Positions 53,321 through 62,234 of a stretch of DNA of 64,000 bases are shown here, piece by piece. The notes below the pieces were generated by a model. It was not told the origin of the DNA and did not search any database. It saw nothing but the letters and a program-made list of their open reading frames with translations. The position numbers and the translations under genes were made by a program. The stretch is taken from positions 1,798,001-1,862,000 of the forward strand of contig NZ_CP041372.2 in NCBI RefSeq assembly GCF_006965545.2, written 5' to 3'. Position 1 is the stretch's first letter, and each line of letters starts with the position of its first letter. This DNA is from Paenalkalicoccus suaedae. GTDB lineage: Bacteria; Bacillota; Bacilli; Bacillales; Salisediminibacteriaceae.

Positions 53321-54583
53321 ATGGCGAAGACGAAAGTAGAAACGGTGCAGGTTAAGGACATCTTACTCGCTCATCAAGCTCTAAAAGAAGTGATCGTGAA
53401 AACACCTTTACAATTGGACCCTATCCTTTCAGACAAATACGAGGCAAACGTATATTTAAAGAGGGAGGACCTTCAAGTTGTTCGTTCGTTTAAGCTACGT
53501 GGTGCGTACAACCTTATGCAGGGTCTATCGGAAGCGGACTTGCAGCGTGGCGTCGTATGTGCAAGTGCAGGGAACCACGCGCAAGGCGTCGCATACTCCT
53601 GTAAAGCGCTCGGTGTAAGAGGCAAAATCTTTATGCCAAGCACGACTCCAAGGCAAAAGGTATCACGCGTCGAATTTTTTGGAGAGCCGTTTGTCGAAGT
53701 AATTTTAACTGGCGACACGTTTGATGATGCATTTAAAGAAGCGAAAGAGGCGTGCGATGAGGAAGGCATGACCTTTATTCATCCATTTGATGACATGAGA
53801 ACAATGACTGGGCAAGGGACCGTTGGTTTAGAAATTTTAGAAGATATCGAGGTACCTGTCTCACATATCTTTATGAGCATCGGCGGAGGTGGCTTGATAG
53901 CTGGGGTTGGATCGTACTTTAAACAAATTAGTCCTTCAACAAAAGTAATCGGTGCTGAGCCGCTTGGAGCACCTGGAATGAAGCGTTCGCTTGAATCAGG
54001 TGAAGTCGTGACGTTACCGAAGATTGATAAATTTGTAGATGGCGCAGCGGTAAAACGAGTTGGCGATACATCGTTTGAGGTAGCAAGGCAAGTAACGGAT
54101 GATATTGTTGTGATACCAGAAGGAGAGGTGTGTACGACGATGCTCTCTCTTTATAACGAGAATGCAATCGTTGCAGAGCCTGCTGGGGCGCTTTCCATCT
54201 CAGCTTTAGACCACTATAAGGATGAAATTAAAGGAAAAAATATCGTTTGTGTGGTTAGTGGTGGGAACAACGACATTGATCGCATGCAGGAAATTAAAGA
54301 GCGCTCGTTAATTTATCAAGGTTTAAAGCATTATTTTATCGTCAATTTCCCTCAGCGAGCAGGGGCACTACGTGAATTTTTGATTGACGTATTAGGACCG
54401 ACGGACGACATTACACGATTTGAGTATACGAAAAAGAACAATCGTGACCAAGGACCTGTGCTTGTTGGCATCGAATTGAAGCATCGCGCTGACTACGATA
54501 GTTTGATTGGTCGTATGGACAAAAAGGGCTTTGGCTATATTGAAATTAATAAAGATGAAGATCTATTTAACTTACTCATTTAA
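53321..54583 (+). CDS. ilvA: Threonine dehydratase IlvA (short form)
   Basis: PLP enzyme deaminating threonine to 2-oxobutyrate, the first step to isoleucine. The 420 residues match the short Bacillus form. The PLP lysine is in VRSFKLRGAYNLMQ; ASAGNHAQGVAYSC, SIGGGGLIAGVGS and CVVSGGNNDIDRM bind the cofactor. One ACT-like regulatory domain follows from about residue 325 (YFIVNFPQRAGALREFL). ATG 53321 is chosen over 53315 because AAAGGAG (53307-53313) is correctly spaced only for the second. A terminator follows at 54653. Confidence 0.94.
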   Translation: MAKTKVETVQVKDILLAHQALKEVIVKTPLQLDPILSDKYEANVYLKREDLQVVRSFKLRGAYNLMQGLSEADLQRGVVCASAGNHAQGVAYSCKALGVRGKIFMPSTTPRQKVSRVEFFGEPFVEVILTGDTFDDAFKEAKEACDEEGMTFIHPFDDMRTMTGQGTVGLEILEDIEVPVSHIFMSIGGGGLIAGVGSYFKQISPSTKVIGAEPLGAPGMKRSLESGEVVTLPKIDKFVDGAAVKRVGDTSFEVARQVTDDIVVIPEGEVCTTMLSLYNENAIVAEPAGALSISALDHYKDEIKGKNIVCVVSGGNNDIDRMQEIKERSLIYQGLKHYFIVNFPQRAGALREFLIDVLGPTDDITRFEYTKKNNRDQGPVLVGIELKHRADYDSLIGRMDKKGFGYIEINKDEDLFNLLI

Positions 54584-54652
54584 TTTAATTTTATCTTTAA
54601 ACGAATAATACACCTTGATATTTGGCATTATTTAAGCTAAGTTAAGGAAAAG

Positions 54653-54689
54653 ACCTTGTCCGTGTAACAATGAAATGGACAAGGTTTTT
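54653..54689 (+). terminator. ilvA terminator
   Basis: ACCTTGTCC (54653-54661) pairs perfectly with GGACAAGGT (54677-54685), followed by T residues. Confidence 0.88.
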
Positions 54690-54709
54690 CTTATGAGGAG
54701 TTGGTATGA

Positions 54710-55561
54710 ATGAGTGATAATTTAATTGGACAAGTAGTAACAGCAGAAGTTTTAAGTAAGACGGCGAACGGTTTTTTACTGAACTATCAAAACACCCGCA
54801 TTTTCCTCCCAAAGGAAAGCGTAAAGGGTCCTATAGGTGATGAGGTAGACGTCTTTTTATATAATGATAATAATGGACAAATCATTGCATCCCTTCAAAT
54901 CCCGACGATTTTATCCGGCACCTACGATTGGGTAACTGTGGTGAAGGTTGTCGCGAAGCTAGGGGTATTTGTTGATATTGGTATGCAAAAGGATATTTTA
55001 GTATCGATGGATGATTTGCCACTATTTGAACGCGCATGGCCAAACGAAGGAGATCGACTCTTTGTGACACTTTCTAATGATCGACGCGGTCGTTTAATTG
55101 CGCTACCGGTTAAAGAAGAGATGATTGAAGAGGAAAGAGATCGCGCATCGCTCGCGCTTAAAGGCAGTGAGATTGAGGGGCACATTTATCGTGTAAGTAA
55201 AGTTGGCTCATTTATGATTACGGAGCAAGGCTATCGTGGATTCATTCATGAGTATGAGAGAAAACGTGAGCCGAGACTTGGCGAATTTGTTAAAGGAAGA
55301 GTGATTGACGTCAAAGAGGACGGTTCGTTAAACGTGACGCTGCGATCGAAGGCTCAGGAGAGTCAGTCTCAAGACGCAGATGAGATTCTAGCATATTTAG
55401 AACGCTCTGGTGGTCTGATGCCATATACGGATAAATCTGATCCAGATGAGATTCGTGAGCAGTTTAAGATTAGTAAAGCGTCGTTTAAACGCGCTTTAGG
55501 GAAGCTTATGAAGGACGGAAAAATTAAACAAGAAGATGGACAAACAACGCTAGTAGAATAG
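54710..55561 (+). CDS. cvfB: CvfB/YitL-type S1 RNA-binding protein
   Basis: The 283 residues hold a short first S1-like unit (LIGQVVTAEVLSKTANGFLL), two S1 domains (GTYDWVTVVKVVAKLGVFVD; IEGHIYRVSKVGSFMITEQG) and a C-terminal winged helix (DEIREQFKISKASFKRALGK). This is the CvfB architecture; the Staphylococcus protein binds RNA and affects virulence gene expression, and B. subtilis YitL is the homologue. GAGGAG lies nine bases before ATG 54710. Confidence 0.88.
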   Translation: MSDNLIGQVVTAEVLSKTANGFLLNYQNTRIFLPKESVKGPIGDEVDVFLYNDNNGQIIASLQIPTILSGTYDWVTVVKVVAKLGVFVDIGMQKDILVSMDDLPLFERAWPNEGDRLFVTLSNDRRGRLIALPVKEEMIEEERDRASLALKGSEIEGHIYRVSKVGSFMITEQGYRGFIHEYERKREPRLGEFVKGRVIDVKEDGSLNVTLRSKAQESQSQDADEILAYLERSGGLMPYTDKSDPDEIREQFKISKASFKRALGKLMKDGKIKQEDGQTTLVE

Positions 55562-55572
55562 TTGCGTTTTAG

Positions 55573-55617
55573 ACGTGCGTACCGTATGATAAAAAACATA
55601 CGTTCGCACGTTTTTTA
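55573..55617 (+). terminator. cvfB terminator
   Basis: ACGTGCG...GTATG and CATAC...CGCACGT arms around an A-rich loop, followed by T6. Confidence 0.88.
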
Positions 55618-55702
55618 TTTTGGAGAGGGGATATGCCTAGATGATTCATTCCACTGTAGTAAAGGCAGCACGATCATTAATTACGTGCCAGGAGGGGATG
55701 GA

Positions 55703-57883
55703 ATGGTAAAAGTAATACTATCCGAAAAGCCTTCTGTAGCAAAAAACATCGCGGATGCTCTTAAAATAAAGACGAAACAGGATGGCTATTTCGAAGGAAA
55801 TGGCTATATCGTGACGTGGGCATTCGGACATTTACTCCAATTATTTGACGCACTTGATTATGATGCGAAACTAAAGCGGTGGCACATGGATAACTTTCCA
55901 TTTATTCCGAATGACTTTCGTTATAAAGTGAAGCGTGATTTTAAACAGAAGCAAAAAGAGGATTTCCGCGCTAAAAAGCAGTTAAAAACGATTCATCAGC
56001 TAATCAATCGCTCTGATGTCGATGGAGTCATTCAAGCGTGCGATTATGATCGCGAGGGTCAAATCATTGGAGATACGATCATTTATCAACTTAAAACGAA
56101 AAAGCAGACGTATCGACTCCTATTAAACGAATGGACAGCTGACGAAGTAAATAGAGGACTCGAGCGTTTGAAGCCAAATACAGAGATGCGACCGCTTCTA
56201 GATGCAGGTATTAGTAGGCAGTGGGCAGACTGGGTGATTGGTATTAATTTGACCTCTGTTGCGACATTGAAATATCAAAAGGGTGGTGGAAAGGCGCTGA
56301 ATATTGGTCGCGTCTTACTACCTACATTAAAAATTATTTATGATCGTGATAAAGAAATAAACGAATTTGTCCCGAAAGACTATGCGAAGCTAGCTGCTAC
56401 GTTTCAGACACCTAAAAAAGAAACATATGAGGGCACGTACACATTAGATAAACAGGATAAATTTGAAAAGAAGGAAGAGCTTGAAGCCATTCAAAAGCTG
56501 ATAGATGGGAAGCAAGGTACCGTGATCAAGAAAACGGTAGAAAAGAAAAAGGAGTTTCCCCCTTATCTGTTTAATCTCTCGAATCTACAGGGTTATATTA
56601 CGAGTAAGTATAAGGGTTTCACCTCCGATAAAGTATTGAAGGTAGCCCAATCTCTATACGAGAAGAAATACATTACGTATCCGAGGACAGCGAGTGTCGT
56701 GCTAGATGAAACATTAACAGGCAAAGCAAAGCAAGTGTTAGATAAAGTGAAGACTGGACTGCCTTATGAAGACGAGATCCAATTCGCTAAAAAGAAACGG
56801 GTGTTTGATTCATCTAAAGTGGACAGTCATAGCGCTATTATGCCAACCTACGTATTACCGAAATCGCTTAATCGCGATGAGGAGCTCGTTTATACTGCTA
56901 TTAAAAATCGATTTATTATGCAGTTTATGCCGATTGCGGAGTATGAAGAAACAAAACTGACGACTCAAATAGAGAAAGAAGCTGTAAATGGTGTGTTCCT
57001 GACGAGTGGAAGAGTTCAGCTCGTGGAAGGCTTTAAAAAGGTGGAAAAAATCGAATCAAAGGATCAGCTTCTACCCTTTGTCAACGAAGGAGAAGCGGTT
57101 GATGTTATGAGTCACAAGGTGTCGATGCATACAACAAAACCACCAAAGCCTCATACCGAGAAAACGTTACTTCGTGTTATGGAAACGTGCGGGAAAAAGC
57201 AAAAGGAAGCGGCTGAGGATAATCCCGAAGAAATGATGCAGGCTATTTTAAGTGGATATAGCATCGGTACGCCGGCAACACGTGCGGAGACGATTAAAAA
57301 ATTGAAGGACGTTGGCTATATTACAGCAAATCAAAAAAATCTCGTCTGTACAGAGCTTGGTGTTCGATTAGTAGAGACGTTCCCTGTGAAGGAGCTATTT
57401 GATTTAGAATTTACAGGGCGTCTTGAAAAAACGCTGTCGGATATAGAAAAGCAAAAACAAACGCGGGAGAGCTTTTTACAGTTTATTTATTCGTTTACAC
57501 GAGAGTCCGTCGATAAAATTAAGCAGGATCAAGACGTGACACTTCACGTGGTAGAACGCGCGAGAAGAAGTAATGAAACGTTAGGAAAATGCCCATTATG
57601 CCAGTCTAAAGTGGTTGAAGGGCAAAAGGGATTTGGATGTAGCAACTGGAAGAGTGGATGCAAATTTGTTATTTGGAAGAACGATAAATATTTAGCCTCT
57701 ATGAAGAAAAAGCCAACAAAAACGATGGTGAAAAGCTTATTAAAAGATGGCGTTGCAGTGGTGTCGGGGTTAAAAAGTAAAAAGGGATCCACCTTTGAAG
57801 CGAAGCTACGCTACGAAAAAAATTCGGATAACGACTACTTCAGTTGGAAAATGGAGTTTGATAATAACAAACAAGCAAAATAA
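55703..57883 (+). CDS. topB: DNA topoisomerase III TopB
   Basis: Type IA topoisomerase of 726 residues, the size of B. subtilis TopB, that resolves DNA junctions and precatenanes. It has the Toprim start VILSEKPSVAKNIADALK, the acidic Toprim motif ACDYDREGQIIGD, the active-site tyrosine Y326 in YITYPRTASV, and a C-terminal zinc-ribbon-like CPLCQSKVVEGQKGFGCSNW ending SGCKF. The frame starts at 55562 through the terminator, so ATG 55703 with GGAGGGGA (55691-55698) is the start. A bidirectional terminator separates it from the convergent phosphoesterase gene. Confidence 0.94.
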   Translation: MVKVILSEKPSVAKNIADALKIKTKQDGYFEGNGYIVTWAFGHLLQLFDALDYDAKLKRWHMDNFPFIPNDFRYKVKRDFKQKQKEDFRAKKQLKTIHQLINRSDVDGVIQACDYDREGQIIGDTIIYQLKTKKQTYRLLLNEWTADEVNRGLERLKPNTEMRPLLDAGISRQWADWVIGINLTSVATLKYQKGGGKALNIGRVLLPTLKIIYDRDKEINEFVPKDYAKLAATFQTPKKETYEGTYTLDKQDKFEKKEELEAIQKLIDGKQGTVIKKTVEKKKEFPPYLFNLSNLQGYITSKYKGFTSDKVLKVAQSLYEKKYITYPRTASVVLDETLTGKAKQVLDKVKTGLPYEDEIQFAKKKRVFDSSKVDSHSAIMPTYVLPKSLNRDEELVYTAIKNRFIMQFMPIAEYEETKLTTQIEKEAVNGVFLTSGRVQLVEGFKKVEKIESKDQLLPFVNEGEAVDVMSHKVSMHTTKPPKPHTEKTLLRVMETCGKKQKEAAEDNPEEMMQAILSGYSIGTPATRAETIKKLKDVGYITANQKNLVCTELGVRLVETFPVKELFDLEFTGRLEKTLSDIEKQKQTRESFLQFIYSFTRESVDKIKQDQDVTLHVVERARRSNETLGKCPLCQSKVVEGQKGFGCSNWKSGCKFVIWKNDKYLASMKKKPTKTMVKSLLKDGVAVVSGLKSKKGSTFEAKLRYEKNSDNDYFSWKMEFDNNKQAK

Positions 57884-57888
57884 GCAAA

Positions 57889-57916
57889 CAAAAAAGCTGC
57901 CGAGGCAGCTTTTTTT
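57889..57916. terminator. Bidirectional terminator between topB and the phosphoesterase gene
   Basis: A run of A, GCTGC, loop CGAG, GCAGC, run of T: symmetric, so usable from both sides. Confidence 0.9.
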
Positions 57917-58976
57917 ACGTTTCATCTGAAAAGGTGACATCAATACATACAATCTCAGACCGAGTGCCAATTCTAATTGGCGGTCCCCAAAATCCGAAGC
58001 CACTGGAGACAAAAGCGTGCAGTTGCTTATGCTTTTTGTATCCGTAATCTAAGAAAAACATTCGCTCTGTAATGAGGTGAAATGGCCAAATCTGACCTCT
58101 GTGCGTATGCCCACTGACACTAATATGTGCACCAGCATCTGCGATCTTTTCAAGCTCTGTCGGCTGATGATCCATGACTAAAACGGGTAAATGCTCGTCA
58201 CCAATCATGTCATCTACAGATTGACGATTTCGGTCTGTTTGATCTAAACGACCGATCACTCGCAGGCTGTCTGCTACAACGAATGATGCATCCTCCAGTA
58301 ACTGGATGTTAATCGTTGATAAAATGTCACGTAGTTTAGGAATCTCCTTGCCGTAATATTCGTGATTACCGAGCACCGCTAGTTTACCGAATGGCGCTTG
58401 GAGCTTCGCCATCGTCTCATCCATATGCTTATTATGGAAATGTGCTGGATCATCATCGACAATATCCCCAGCTAAAAGAATGGAGTCTGGTTTTAGTGCG
58501 TTTACGTGTTTAACTAGTCTTTTTACATGGGTATGTCCAGAAAGTCCACCAAAGTGCATGTCAGATGCAAGTACAAGCCGAAGCTTATCTTGTGTTGCTT
58601 GTCGTTTAGGTACGGTGATCGAGTAAGCGATCGTTTTTGTGCTATATGCGCCAAATAAGCCAGCAATCATATAAAGAATAAACGTTGTTGCAAATACAAT
58701 CTGTAAAAGCGCAAATGGTGCCACATAATAAAGCAAATGTAAGATTGGTAGTACCATAAGCATATACGTCAAAATAGCAAACCAGATAGAACCTATAAGC
58801 TTGGCTAGTAATAGTTTGTTAGCAAGTAAATAGCTAAGGCCGAGTAGTGAGAATAGAATGGCTAAAAGGGTAAATGAAACTGGTATGAATAATGCTGTTA
58901 CAAAGGCTAAATACACGTGCAGAGCAATGTACATAAGGATAAAAATGCCTGCACCAATAACGACAGTTCGGTTCAT
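57915..58976 (-). CDS. Membrane-anchored metallophosphoesterase
   Basis: 353 residues. The first 120 form four or more hydrophobic helices; then comes a calcineurin-like domain with LVLASDMHFGG (DxH), LAGDIVDDD, LAVLGNHEYY (GNHE), VMDHQP and SGHTHRGQIWP. This layout matches the B. subtilis YkuE/YkoQ group of membrane phosphoesterases, for which the substrate is largely unknown. The last three bases overlap the terminator hairpin. Confidence 0.85.
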   Translation of the reverse strand: MNRTVVIGAGIFILMYIALHVYLAFVTALFIPVSFTLLAILFSLLGLSYLLANKLLLAKLIGSIWFAILTYMLMVLPILHLLYYVAPFALLQIVFATTFILYMIAGLFGAYSTKTIAYSITVPKRQATQDKLRLVLASDMHFGGLSGHTHVKRLVKHVNALKPDSILLAGDIVDDDPAHFHNKHMDETMAKLQAPFGKLAVLGNHEYYGKEIPKLRDILSTINIQLLEDASFVVADSLRVIGRLDQTDRNRQSVDDMIGDEHLPVLVMDHQPTELEKIADAGAHISVSGHTHRGQIWPFHLITERMFFLDYGYKKHKQLHAFVSSGFGFWGPPIRIGTRSEIVCIDVTFSDET

Positions 58977-59083
58977 GGGTTGATTCCTCTCTCATGTTCA
59001 TTCTGTTTTATCTGTTGTATAATAGTATATACTAGCCTTAAATCGGCATCTTGTACAAAGAATCGCACTTATGGAGGGTACTC

Positions 59084-59386
59084 ATGAAACCAATCGTTGT
59101 TGATCAAGGGAAACTGTTTACAGAAGTAAAGCTGAAAGTAAATGGAGAATCTGTTTTATTATCGCGTGTTGTCATAGACACTGCAGCGCCTATTACTACG
59201 TTCAATAAAGCAAAAATTACGCAAGCTAAAGTGGACGCGATTAGCGTAGGACCACTAAAAATGATTGATTTTGAAGGGACTCTAGAGGACTCTGAATTTG
59301 ATGGCGTACTCGGACTTGATTTCCTCAAAAAGACGGGTGCAAAGATAAATTTAGATTCTATGACGATCTCTAGTTCGCGCACATAA
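59084..59386 (+). CDS. Single-domain retropepsin-like aspartic protease homologue
   Basis: The 100-residue protein (ATG 59084, GGAGGG at 59073-59078) has VVIDTAAPITTFN, the active-site D-T-A triplet, and a C-terminal FDGVLGLDFLKKTGAKINLD, the hydrophobic-hydrophobic-G-x-D-F motif of clan AA retropepsins. Active enzymes of this kind work as homodimers, each chain giving one Asp. D-T-A instead of D-T-G is tolerated in some viral and bacterial members. No membrane anchor or signal peptide. Target unknown; it stands between the phosphoesterase and DUF2187 genes. Confidence 0.7.
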   Translation: MKPIVVDQGKLFTEVKLKVNGESVLLSRVVIDTAAPITTFNKAKITQAKVDAISVGPLKMIDFEGTLEDSEFDGVLGLDFLKKTGAKINLDSMTISSSRT

Positions 59387-59462
59387 GGGAAACGATTTGA
59401 CCAACACATTCAAATTTTGTATGATCATAGTCTAAACAGTTTAAGCGAGAGGGGATTTAATC

Positions 59463-59669
59463 ATGGCAGAAGAACAAGAACAGCCGCTAATTGCGTCCGG
59501 TGATCCGGTTATCGTATTAGAGGGTGAATATAAAGGTAAGACAGCAACTGTTATCGCTCCCTATACAAACTCCATTTCGATTGAACTTGATGATCGCGAT
59601 GAAGACGGTACGAAGCCACGTACTGTATTAAGACATTCGGAATACGAGCTACTTGAAAAAAGTGAATAA
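59463..59669 (+). CDS. DUF2187 family small protein (KOW-like)
   Basis: The 68 residues contain IASGDPVIVLEGEYKGKTAT, then SISIELDDRDEDGTKPRTV and a C-terminal HSEYELLE. This is the DUF2187 pattern of B. subtilis YkvS, a compact SH3-like fold resembling KOW motifs. Acidic composition argues against direct nucleic-acid binding. AGAGGGGA precedes the ATG. Function unknown. Confidence 0.75.
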   Translation: MAEEQEQPLIASGDPVIVLEGEYKGKTATVIAPYTNSISIELDDRDEDGTKPRTVLRHSEYELLEKSE

Positions 59670-59672
59670 GAA

Positions 59673-59717
59673 AAAAAGGCTGAGACAATGAGGTTAGAAG
59701 TTGTCTCAGCCTTTTTA
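59673..59717 (+). terminator. Terminator of the DUF2187 gene
   Basis: AAAAAGGCTGAGACAA (ending 59688) pairs perfectly with TTGTCTCAGCCTTTTT (from 59701). Confidence 0.92.
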
Positions 59718-59832
59718 TTTTTTAAGTGAAGATATAGGAAATGGGTCAATTGGCGTTGGATGAGTTGTTGTAGGAATTAAAGAGAAGGTTTGCGTGGTTT
59801 ACGTGGAAACGTGAGTAGTTACTTTGATGATG

Positions 59833-59945
59833 CGCGATTATTTTTGAGTTACGCAATCGGAGGCGATTTTCACGCGATTGAGTAAGAATTTCGCGCAATT
59901 CCACTGTGAACTTGCGCAATTAGCTACTCAATTTACGCGATCACC
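59833..59945. repeat. 21-bp periodic array D (CGCRAT core)
   Basis: CGCGAT/CGCAAT cores begin at 59833, 59852, 59873, 59894, 59915 and 59936: one step of 19, then four of exactly 21. The core is the same as in array B at 45947, though flanking bases differ. It lies in the 360-base gap before the minus-strand permease gene; nothing else is recognised there. Confidence 0.75.
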
Positions 59946-60029
59946 AATAGGGCGTCCCGAAATAGATATGAGTCTCCAAGCTTTAAACATCTCTATAAAA
60001 CAGCCGCAAAGCTTCTAATCAAACGTCAA

Positions 60030-61394
60030 TTAAATAAGGCCCAAACGCTCTAGCGCATATAAGATTCCAGCAAAACAGATAAAGCATGTAGCAATAAAGA
60101 GCGCATTTTGTTTAGAGAGTTGTAATGCTGGTGTTTTTATGAGACGAGCACTCATTAACATTTGACCAGAGAAAGGCGATACTTGAGTTGCTAATGTCCA
60201 TGATAATAAGAGGAGCATAGCAACAAACACTGGCGTCACGCCAAAGGTATCTGGATGCAGGGAGCTTGAGAGTCCAATAATGACGATGATTGGATGAACG
60301 CCTATCATAGAAAGTGCAACCGTGACTATCATGACACTAACAATGACGATAAATATGGACCCATTCGCGACATTCACTAACATAGTCGATAAATAATCTC
60401 CAACGGAAGTTAACGCGAGGGCCGTACCGAAAAATCCGGCTGCAATAAAGATACCTAGCTCGTTTTTGAGTCGGGTAAATGCTCCGCTCATTTGCGTAAT
60501 GGCATCTGCCGTGTATATTTTCGTGTCACGTCTAAAAATGGAATAAACGATAGGCATGAAAATAGCGAGTAGGGATACAACGGCGAGCATTGTAGCATCC
60601 AGTGCGTAATACATCGTAAACGAAAGAAGAACAAATATAAGCGAAAATTGCACCAATGGTCGAATGGATGAAGCTTTGCTAATACTTGGAGCAGCAAGCT
60701 TTTCTATCACTGGATCATCTTTGAATGCAACCAGAGGTAAAAACAACGCTGATAAACAGGCATAAACAAAGGCAAAGCCAAGTCCGTATACAGCTATGTC
60801 AAACCAAGAGACATAAAATAATGTCAATACGAGACCGACGTTAACGAAATACGGAGACCATAGCATACAGAAGGCAAAGCCTCGCATAATATGTAACGTC
60901 AATTTCTTCTCTCGATAGCCTCGAAAGCTTTCGTCTGCAATTTGCTTTACAATAGCGATCGTACCGAAGTTTAAGATGAATGCGATCGACATCATCAGAC
61001 CGTAGCTCATTTTATACGGCTTATTACCGTGTTTCGCCTCATAGGCAACGACATTTTCTTTAAGTGCATGTAAAAAGCCAGTGGAAGACATATAGGTACC
61101 GACGAGTGGAATGAGTAGAAATAAAGAGAGAATGGTTGCATTCGTTCCGAAGGCGAGTAAAATAGTGGAGATACTCGCTCTCTCGATCATGAATACATAA
61201 AAGCCGATCGCAAGGAGCACTGTCACGATCATCTTTGTACCCCATTTGACGGTAAATAAGGTTGCTAATACAAGAATTGCAGAAAGGGTAGCGGATAAAA
61301 ATGCTGCAGGAATCGAGACGAAAAACGCATCTATTAAATAAAAGATAGAAGATAGGTATGCTAAAATACTCAAGAGAGTGAGCAAACGATTCAT
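60030..61394 (-). CDS. Twelve-helix membrane permease, paralogue of the 62231 gene
   Basis: The 454-residue hydrophobic protein has about 12 helices. Landmarks are FAFCMLWSPYFVNVGLVLTL, GTALALTSVGDYLSTMLVNV, SMIGVHPIIVIIGLSSS and SWTLATQVSPFSGQMLMSA. The repeated hairpin-loop patterns (IGVHP; TQVSPFSG) recall the re-entrant loops of ion-transporter superfamily carriers (DctM/ArsB-like), but I cannot name the family. The same landmarks occur in the 62231 gene. The gene is divergent from the SDR gene, 39 bases between coding starts. Substrate unknown. Confidence 0.6.
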   Translation of the reverse strand: MNRLLTLLSILAYLSSIFYLIDAFFVSIPAAFLSATLSAILVLATLFTVKWGTKMIVTVLLAIGFYVFMIERASISTILLAFGTNATILSLFLLIPLVGTYMSSTGFLHALKENVVAYEAKHGNKPYKMSYGLMMSIAFILNFGTIAIVKQIADESFRGYREKKLTLHIMRGFAFCMLWSPYFVNVGLVLTLFYVSWFDIAVYGLGFAFVYACLSALFLPLVAFKDDPVIEKLAAPSISKASSIRPLVQFSLIFVLLSFTMYYALDATMLAVVSLLAIFMPIVYSIFRRDTKIYTADAITQMSGAFTRLKNELGIFIAAGFFGTALALTSVGDYLSTMLVNVANGSIFIVIVSVMIVTVALSMIGVHPIIVIIGLSSSLHPDTFGVTPVFVAMLLLLSWTLATQVSPFSGQMLMSARLIKTPALQLSKQNALFIATCFICFAGILYALERLGLI

Positions 61395-61433
61395 AGTAGC
61401 TCAACTCCTTTCAATAAATGTGGAGGAATCATG

Positions 61434-62234
61434 ATGCAAAAAGTAATCGTTGTTACTGGGTGTAATAGTGGGTTTGGCGAAGTTCTGACATCTTCGCTAC
61501 ATGACTATACACTCGTTGGTACTGTTAGAAAGTTGCCGGCGAATCCTAGTAAACACGTAGACTATCAGCTACTCGAATTAACGAATCAGCAAGATATAGA
61601 TAGGCTATATACATATATCGAAAAAACGTATGGTCGTATCGATGTTCTCATTAACAATGCAGGCTATTCGCAAGGTGGCGTGATAGAAGCATTAACCATA
61701 GACGACATGCGGCAACAGTTTGAAACGAATGTATTTGGACAGCTTGCCCTAACTAAATCGCTTTTACCTCTATTAAAAAAGTCTACTACTAGTAAGATCA
61801 TTATGCTATCGAGTATTAGTGGACAAATCGGCTTCCCGGCACTAGGAGCCTATGCGGCTTCTAAATTTGCGCTAACAGGCTTTAGTCAATCGCTTCGCTC
61901 GGAGCTTTTACCTTTAGGCATAACAACGAGTATCATCGAAGCTGGCGCATTTAAAACGAACATTTGGAAAAAAGCACGGAACTCAGCAAAGCTTTCGGAG
62001 GAAGCTACTTATAAGGAGCTACAAGACTATATGATGACATATGTACAGCAAGTGGAGACAGCAGGAGCAGACCCGATTAAACTGGTTAAAACGGTTACAC
62101 GCATTATACAAGCAAAAAAGCCGGCCTTTCGTTACACCATAGGCGTAAGGACAAAGCTTGCGATTACGATGACTAGGCTATTTCCTGCCACTGTTGAAAA
62201 GCTAGTATTACGGCGCATGAGGCACATGCGATGA
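61434..62234 (+). CDS. Short-chain dehydrogenase/reductase
   Basis: A 266-residue SDR of the classical type: VVTGCNSGFGEVLTSSL (TGxxxGxG), VLINNAGYSQGGVIEALT, catalytic SSISGQIGFPALGAYAASKF (S, Y, K). The C-terminal extension (AFRYTIGVRTKLAITMTRLF) is typical of members acting on lipophilic or sugar substrates. ATG 61434 is favoured over 61431 by spacing to GGAGGA (61422-61427). Its stop overlaps the permease start (ATGA at 62231-62234), so the two are translationally coupled and probably act together. Confidence 0.85.
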   Translation: MQKVIVVTGCNSGFGEVLTSSLHDYTLVGTVRKLPANPSKHVDYQLLELTNQQDIDRLYTYIEKTYGRIDVLINNAGYSQGGVIEALTIDDMRQQFETNVFGQLALTKSLLPLLKKSTTSKIIMLSSISGQIGFPALGAYAASKFALTGFSQSLRSELLPLGITTSIIEAGAFKTNIWKKARNSAKLSEEATYKELQDYMMTYVQQVETAGADPIKLVKTVTRIIQAKKPAFRYTIGVRTKLAITMTRLFPATVEKLVLRRMRHMR

